The notes under the pieces are model-generated. The model saw nothing but the letters and a program-made list of their open reading frames with translations. It ran no database searches and was not told where the DNA came from. Positions 57,683 through 64,000 of a stretch of DNA of 64,000 bases are shown in pieces; position 1 is the stretch's first letter, and the number at the start of each line of letters is the position of its first letter. The stretch is from Vicia villosa (Eukaryota > Streptophyta > Magnoliopsida > Fabales > Fabaceae), in contig NC_081185.1 of assembly GCF_029867415.1 (NCBI RefSeq), forward strand, positions 34,163,766 through 34,227,765, in the 5' to 3' direction. The position numbers and the translations under genes were made by a program.

Positions 57683-58834
57683 CTAACCCTTCATGACTCT
57701 TAGGATACTTTTCTCTCCTTGGAAAACATATCCATTCTTGTCGAATTCACCAAGAGAAAGGAAATTTCTCTTCAAATCAGGGACATACCTGACTTCAGTC
57801 AACAACCTTATTGACTCATCATGGAGCTTGAATCTCACAGATCCAACACCTGCAATCTTGCAAGCCTTGTTGTTTCCCAGCAATACTGACCCACCATCTT
57901 GATCACATAATTCCTCGAACAAGTCTTTGTTTGGAGTCATGTGCCAAGAGCAACCTAAATCCAAAATCCACTCTCTTCTCGAGTCACTGCTTGAAACCAC
58001 AAGAACATCAGATGATTCAAAATCATCTTGAACAATGGCTGCATTTCCATTATCCTTACCTCCATGATCTTTCAGACATTCAGGGAACACCTTTCTTGTG
58101 TGACCCTCCTTCTTACAATGATAGCATCGAATGCCAGATGCTTCGCCACTGTAAGACTTCGACTGGCTTTTGCCCTTCTTGTCGAACTTACCATTCTTTC
58201 GCAAGAATTTTCCTTTAACGGCCAAACCTTCACCAATAGTCAAAGGTTTATGCTCCTTTCGTTCATTCAAGTCCTTAGAATACAAGGCTGATTGAACTTC
58301 TTCAAACGTCAGGGACTCCCTTCCATACAAGAGAGTTTCTTTGAAGTGAGCATGTGATCGAGGCAAAGCGCACAATAGTAACAGCGCTTGATCTTCATCA
58401 TCAATCTTTACATCGATATTTTCAATATCAAGAATTAGCTTGTTGAACATATCCAACTGCTTACCCAACACTTTGTCTTCAACCATCTTGAATTAATACA
58501 AAGCCTGCTTCAGGTAGAGTCGATTTACCAGCGATTTAGTCATATACAAACTTTCAAGTTTCGCCCATAACCCTGATGCCGTCGTCTCCTTTGATACCTG
58601 TCGTAGAACCTTATCACCAAGGCTCAACAGAATTGCGTTGTGTGCTTTCTCGATCATAGTTGTTTTCTCCGCTGCCGTTAATGCAGCATTCATGGATGCC
58701 TCCCCCTTCAACGCTTCCAAACAACCCTGCTGAACCAGTAGGGCTTTCATCTTCAAGCGCCACAGACCGAAATCATTCACTCCGATGAACTTTTCAATAT
58801 CATACTTTGTTGAAGGTATCTTCTCCACGCTCAC
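57683..58834 (-). pseudogene. gag: Gag-protease of the Tork-like element (two stops, lost key residues)
   Basis: The frame begins at a GTG (58834-58832) where the sister relic has ATG; the sequence is SVEKIPSTKYDIEKFIGVND, then LWRLKMKALLVQQGC. Stops lie at 58493-58495 and 57683-57685. The knuckle CYHCKKEGHTRKVF has Phe for its last zinc-binding Cys. The protease motif reads LDLGCSWHMT, with the catalytic DSG changed to DLG. Both functions should be lost even without the stops. Downstream RYVPDLKRNFLSLGEFDKNG is the usual protease-integrase junction. Confidence 0.86.
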
Positions 58835-58844
58835 CGCACCAATT

Positions 58845-59325
58845 TGTTGTGAAAAACGATACCAATAACAAAGTATAATAGGGAATTAGAGAGGAGAAGA
58901 AGAATACAAGAATTGGTTATAACTGCTATTCTTTTACTTTCTCTTAAAACAAGATTACAAGTTTACAAGAATAACAAATAACCTCTCTCACACTAAATTA
59001 GGATTTGCAGCTTAGCAATGATGAGAGACTAGTATGTTATTTATAATAAAACCTAATATACTAACTAATGGGCTTTTTCAGCAAGGCCCATTACACAAGC
59101 CAACTTAATAAACAAGCTAACTTAACAAATTAGGGTTTAAACACTAAAACCTAATTTAACATGCTAACAACCCTAGCATCTTCGACATCTGCATGCTAAC
59201 CCATCTTCGACTACAACTTGCACACTTCGACACCAGCATGTGAACAATCTTCAACTTCATGCTTAACTCTGTCGAACCAAGAAGCTACCCTTCGACCATA
59301 CTAGAGTTCGATCCAATATCTCACA
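58845..59325 (-). repeat. 5' LTR of the Tork-like element
   Basis: 481 bp, starting TGTTGTGAAAAACGATACC and ending ATCCAATATCTCACA on the plus strand; about 98% identical to 54329-54817 by eye. Confidence 0.92.
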
Positions 59326-59791
59326 GACCTCTTAACAACCAAACTTTATTCCTAATGATATCTGGTTCTCTAGATTATTTATTCCTACTTCTTTAGTGAA
59401 TAAACCTTTGAATTTTAAATTGATTCATATGGCTATTAGTTAATCATAGATAAAATTAAGCATGTAGTTATCAAATTGATATCAAGTGTTATCAATTGAA
59501 ATTGTTTTCTAATAGGTAACTGTAGAACATTTTACTATTGACCAGAGAGCAAAAAGCATTACGAATAGATAAAAATAAATCATAACAAAATAAAATATGA
59601 CTCATAAAAACTGCTTTTGTGTTTTTTTGTGTTTAAATAGAGTGGGAGGATGAGAAAAGGTTTTAAAAGCGAGCTCGATAATATATCGCATCTTAGGCCT
59701 ACATACCCCTTAAGTGCAATTGGGAAGTCAGGGCTTTTGTAGTTCCTCTTAAAAGGAAAATAAAGAGCCAAGTGGCAAAATCTTTTTGGGT

Positions 59792-60035
59792 GTTGAGCTT
59801 TAACAATACTCAACAGGGTTTTAAAATGTTAAGCTTTAACAATACTTAACAAGTTTTAAAAGGTGTCAAGCTTTAACAATACAAGGCTACGGTTTAATAA
59901 AAGAGGTTGGTTGAGCTTTAGCAATACAAAACAAAGGGTTGATTAAAAAGGGTTTGATTAAAAATGGTTGAGCTTTAACAATACAAAACCATTTTCAAAA
60001 CAAGTGGGGTGCAAAGCTATAACAATACTAAGCAC
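59792..60035. repeat. Tandem array D: six units with covarying arms
   Basis: Core CTTTAACAATA. Arms: GTTGAG/CTCAAC (59792-59814), GTTAAG/CTTAAC (59828-59850), AAAATGGTT/AACCATTTT around the unit near 59970, GTGC/GCAC (60009-60035). The unit near 59864 does not pair, and that near 59910 pairs only GTT/AAC. Confidence 0.8.
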
Positions 60036-60856
60036 AAAGTAAAAGAGTTTGGAAAAGAGATTGAGTACCTTGAAAATTTTAGTCAATACCATTCCCATTC
60101 CTTTTGATATTTAGTAAGAACTTAAGCAATCAATCATGAATACCTCAAGTGATGTGTGTGATAACATGTGTATCATAAGAGTAAACAAGTGAGCATAACA
60201 AAGATATCAATGTATAAGACTCAAATGTAAATAGGTTTAAGGACAAGAGAAAGTTTATACCTTTGGATCAATTCATATATGAATGAATATGATGGATGAA
60301 TAAGTATCTGATGTATGCAGGTTAGTAAACAAAATACATATGTACAAGGATAAAAATCAACAAGTATATGTATAAGTATAGATAAAGAGATCAAAGCAAA
60401 AAGTTATACCAACATGGTGAAGCTAAAGATCAAAAGAGTTTGAAATTAGGGTTTTGAAACACACCTAATCCTAATTGATTTTAAAATTGATTAAAAAACC
60501 AAACCCTAAAGGAAAGTTGGTTTAAGGGAACATAATATCATTAAGATGATTTTAACCTAGCCCTAATTAATTCACACAAATATATCAACAATTTATTTGG
60601 TGAAAAAAGTCAAAAGAAATGATTTGAAAAAGGGTTTTAAAACATATAAAAGACTTGTTTTTGATTTAATTTTAAAATGATCAAATAATAAATATTTTTG
60701 GATTTTTAAAATATATTCATAAAATAAACAAGTTAAATAAGAAGCATGAAAAAAAATCACTTAAAAATAAGTTGATTTTCTATCTTAATCAATTAATTAA
60801 ACTTGCAAAAGAAATAAAGGAAATTAGTGGTAAAAAAGAAGGGATTGCTGCCAATG

Positions 60857-60910
60857 GGGTTTGAACCCACGCCCTAACCTTTACAAGCTAAAACCTTAGC
60901 CACCGAGCCA
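60857..60910 (-). other. tRNA-like module 2
   Basis: On the minus strand, TGGCTCGGTGGC (60910-60899) is A-box-like and GGTTCAAACCC (60867-60857) is B-box-like. No complete cloverleaf can be drawn. Confidence 0.55.
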
Positions 60911-61012
60911 AGTGCTTGTGTGTGATCATAAGGGGCCTCCAGGAAATAATATATGAAGAGAAGTTCTAAGTGCTTAAAAAATGAAAATAATTCACAAAGT
61001 TGCAAAAGGGGT

Positions 61013-61072
61013 GGATCGAACCCCCGCCCTTGTATAGTAAAGCCTTAGAATGCGTGCTTGCCAACTGAACCA
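61013..61072 (-). other. tRNA-like module 3
   Basis: On the minus strand, TGGTTCAGTTGGC (61072-61060) is A-box-like and GGTTCGATCC (61022-61013) is B-box-like, 150 bp from module 2 in the same orientation. The GGGGG/CCCC arms around the B box can pair partly. Confidence 0.55.
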
Positions 61073-63148
61073 TAAAATTTAGTCAATTATGAAACACATT
61101 GCATTAAACTTAAAATAAAACAAGTCCATGAATTCAAAAATGAAACTTCATCTTTAACCTCACAACACTATGATTTTCAGGAAATTCATCAACATCAAAC
61201 CTCAACCATTTTTAAAAGTGTAAAAGGCAAACATGTTCGTAATTTAATCATGAACTCAACCATGTATCCCCCGTTCATTTATACTAACTATAACTCTTGC
61301 ATTTATGAGAAAACGCGAAGAACCCTAGAATTACAATTTCAAATTAAATGGTAACATGAACAATCAATCTCTAATACCTTAGGCTTTCATTCAGCATAAC
61401 AAAACTATCAATCTGTTATCAAGAAACGCAACAATTGGTGCTTAAATCATATAGTTCAAAGTTGAGTTTTATACCTTTGAAACTGGAGATCGAAACCTGG
61501 ATTAATGGAGGTCTGGAAGTGTTGTAATGATTTGGTTAGCTTCACTGAAATCCCAAGAAGCTATTGCAATGCTCACCTTGGATTGAGAGTGGCTGGATTC
61601 CTCTGTGGACCTCGACCTGCAATGATGAACAAGTGGGATATGGAGGTTTGGATTCAAGTATTTTAGTTGGATTCTAATGCATACAGAAGTGTCTATATGC
61701 TATATAGAAGAGTCTTAAGGTTCCATAACTTGTATTTGAAGCAATGTTGCAAGACATGGCTCCAATGCATAGTACAAGCATGCTTGGAGTGGTTGGATAT
61801 TTTAAACATGTTGTGTCTGAGCTTTAGGTTGAGTGTGTGCAGAAGGAACAAGTTGGGAGCTCAATGAGAGTGGACTTTGTGATTAAAGTTGGCTTTTTCA
61901 AAGTGGAAGTCTTGCCTTTAGTCTAGAAATGGAATGAATTATTGGACAATGCTTGAAACACTTGGTCCATAGCTCAAAAGTAAAATCATTTGATTATGGT
62001 GTCTAGAACAAGTTATAGGGTCTGCAAGCAAGGTTTATACAGATTTGATTCAAATTTTGAAACTTGGTTCTTCATGAAATGGCTTGAAAACAAGTGTTAT
62101 GGTGCCCTATTCACAAATTCATATCTCTTAGCTCAAGCATTGAAATCTTGTGCTAATGGTCTCTTCGGAAAGCTCAACACTCTTCAAATTTGGTCTTTGG
62201 TTCCCCTTCAGATTCATCTTGGATCTTGGTAAAAAATGTCCATGAAGTTAGGGAAAATTTAGGTTAAAACACTTAAAAAATTTCTAAGTCTTTTGTATGA
62301 TACTTCATGATCCCATAACTCTCAAATGATTCATTTTTTGGGTAAAAGTTATCTGTGACAAAGTTGTTGTATGGATCAAGATTTACAACTTTCATGTTGG
62401 AAGATTTTTGAGTTCTTTCTTGAATTTTGAAGTTACTTGCACATGAAGTTATGGCTAAAATACTTGAAAACACTTACAAATTTTTCAAGTCTTTGAACTT
62501 TCCAATTTTGACTTTTGTTGCCTTTTATTCTTGATTAATTTTCTTGATTTTTCTTGATCAAATGACTTCAATAATCATATGTTAATGATTTTTATCTTCA
62601 AAACTCCATAGTTGACCAAATTTCCCAAAAGTCAAAGGTAGTCTTGGATAATTGACTTTTTCCAGATGAATTGCTTTCTTGTGATTTTCAAGTGAATCTA
62701 GCTCTCCTCTTCAAATGAATGACATGAGTGGATCATAATAAGGCATTGGATATTCTTGAATCATGTTTTGAGCGATGGACCTATGTCTTGATTAAAATTC
62801 AACCCTCTATAGGAATTAGGTCAAAAACCCTAATTTGTGTGCCAGATGAAATTAGAAGTGGTTGATCTTGAATTGAGCCACATTTAGACTTGAATATTGA
62901 TGAGGGTAACCATTTGAGCATATGAGAATGCTTGAGCTTCTTTTGGGGCCTCAAAACCCTAATTGGCTGAGTCTCCTTGATCAGTCACATACCTTGGGAA
63001 ACAAGCAACAAGCAACAAGCAAGACACAAATCCTTTTTTGTATATTTGGGTTAGCAAATGATATATGGACAATGATGCTAATGATGATGATGACCACACT
63101 ATGCAAAAAATAATGTGGGACCTCAGGATCCAAAATTGGGGTACTATA

Positions 63149-64000
63149 TCGTGATATCATGTCACCAGGAAAATGACGGAAAAAAGGGAAAGTTAAAATC
63201 CTGCGCGCGTACACAAAGAATCAGCGTCAGGCGACGCGAGCTATATAAAACATAGGGGTCCGACTATAAGACCCTTCCACTTGCGTTAGCCAGGTCTTAG
63301 ACACCACTCGATAACAAGATCGGGGATGGTTCAAAAGCAATGGCGTGTAATGCGCGCTAAGTGAACAAACTCGATGAAAAGTGGCGAGGGTCGATTACGA
63401 ACCCTCTGCGCTTACCTACCATGAGGACTTAACGGTGTTTCCTACGAGAGGTCTTATGGCACCGCGACACCCACCCTTACTTGCATAAATATAAACACAC
63501 ACAAGCATGGCCTCAAAGCAAGGACTTACAGCTAATATATGCAAAATGAATGTCTACCCTACTTCTCATGGAAAAAGATGGTGCGGAAAGAGAATAAAAG
63601 AGAAACAAGAAACAATACCAAACTGATCGTAATCCGTAAATAACAACTATAAACAGAAATGGCGAGATCCGCACGCAAGCTAGCAACAAGCAACATAAAG
63701 CATCAGAGATCCGACAAGAGGCATATCATCAATACAACATAATGACGACGCGAAAATAAACCGCGTGTCGCAATTGGTGTGTGTGGCAAAACCTACGAAC
63801 AAGAATCGCAAATAGGCATAGCAAACATGTAACAAGAATACACGTGAAGTGTGTTAACAGGAATCACAATAAGCATGCGAACAGGAATCGCAAATTGGCA
63901 TAGAAAATATGTAACATGAATACATGTGGAGTGTGTTAACATGAATCACAAATAAGCATGTGAACATGAATCACAAATAGGCATAGCAGACATGTAACAG
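63149..64000 (-). mobile_element. LTR fragment homologous to the LTR at 1-3105, inverted
   Basis: Minus-strand 63500-63200 aligns collinearly with plus-strand 2040-2300 (CGGTG.AATAAG/CGGTGCCATAAG, CCGTTAAGTCCT, GGTTCG.AATCGACCC, CATCGAGTT, TTATCGAGT, GTGTACGC.CGCA). It contains array E and runs off the window. No gene seen. Confidence 0.65.
63795..64000. repeat. Tandem array E: seven or more units with covarying arms
   Basis: Core AACA(A/G/T)GAAT. Arms: TGCG/CGCA, TGTG/CACA, ATATGT/ACATGT, ACATGT/ACACGT (one mismatch), and TGTG-TT/CACA twice. Units occur in sets of three with a higher-order period of ~86 bp. It continues past the window end. Confidence 0.82.

Larger units (their letters stand above)
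54324..59330 (-). mobile_element. Complete Tork-like Ty1/copia element (polyprotein broken)
   Basis: The element proper is 54329-59325: 3' LTR 54329-54817 (489 bp), 5' LTR 58845-59325 (481 bp), target duplication GACCT at 54324-54328 and 59326-59330. The domain order on the minus strand is gag, protease, integrase, reverse transcriptase, RNase H (copia type). The polypurine tract AAGGTGGAGATT sits beside the 3' LTR. The sequence after the 5' LTR (TTGGTGCGGTGAGCG) is a poor match to the usual initiator-Met site. The LTRs differ by about eight substitutions and three indels. Confidence 0.93.
59331..63148 (-). mobile_element. Non-coding LTR-like sequence, probably Tat/Ogre-type, minus strand
   Basis: No gene. 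The right end (GGATCCAAAATTGGGGTACTATA at 63126-63148, read on the minus strand as TATAGTACCCCAATTTTGG) resembles the start of the other Ogre-type LTRs. The region also shares the 'TTGACCAAA...TCAAAGG' and 'AACCCTAATT' style of those LTRs. It contains array D (59792-60035), two tRNA-like modules and long AT-rich runs. No terminal repeats or target duplication can be defined, so the assignment is tentative. Confidence 0.45.

Noticed and set aside
60857..61072. Two minus-strand tRNA genes
   Set aside because: A and B boxes are present but no acceptor stem or full cloverleaf can be formed; recorded as tRNA-like modules only.
62922..63214. Short frames on both strands near the LTR-like end
   Set aside because: Built on CAAGCAACAAG and GATGATGATG simple repeats.

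Overview
This window is plant nuclear DNA made almost entirely of nested LTR retrotransposons, with one recognisable host gene. The mix points to a large-genome legume of the pea/vetch tribe, which is an inference. The mix is Tat/Ogre-type Ty3/gypsy elements with an Arg-type primer site (TGGCGACTCTGCTGGGGA), SIRE/Maximus-type copia and Tork-type copia. There is no bacterial-style operon, CRISPR array or rRNA.

Layout. 1-3105: 3' part of a long Tat/Ogre-type LTR. 3106-11092: badly decayed SIRE/Maximus-like copia element with a truncated 5' LTR and one intact extra 3' ORF. 11764-13128 (minus): complete three-exon R2R3-MYB gene with a Mutator-type MITE in intron 2. 14632-53976: an old minus-strand Tork-like copia relic, split by a plus-strand Tat/Ogre-like element (15856-49331). 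That element is itself split by a young complete minus-strand Ogre-like element (19372-33704, target duplication ACTTC), a young short element (36074-41936, CACGT) and a solo LTR (43884-44960, CAATG). The relic also carries a SIRE-like LTR remnant (49940-51867). 54329-59325: complete minus-strand Tork-like copia element (GACCT). 59326-64000: LTR-like non-coding DNA with two tRNA-like modules, then a second copy, inverted, of the LTR family seen at the window start.

How the parts relate. The three inner Ogre-like elements encode no polymerase. The young minus-strand one keeps only Ogre ORF1 and a rebuilt gag with no capsid domain and three zinc-binding modules. The outer one has a capsid-containing gag with an early stop. 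The 36-42 kb one codes for nothing. All three share a non-coding backbone between gag and polypurine tract, and each carries a different tandem array there. They look like non-autonomous passengers mobilised in trans.

Main observation. At least five tandem arrays with unrelated cores (23377-23940, 39828-40428, 43589-45093, 59792-60035, 63795-64000) share one design: a conserved core of 7-19 nt flanked by short arms that differ between units but stay complementary within a unit. Such compensatory change suggests selection for hairpins rather than primary sequence. All identity and divergence statements are by-eye counts.
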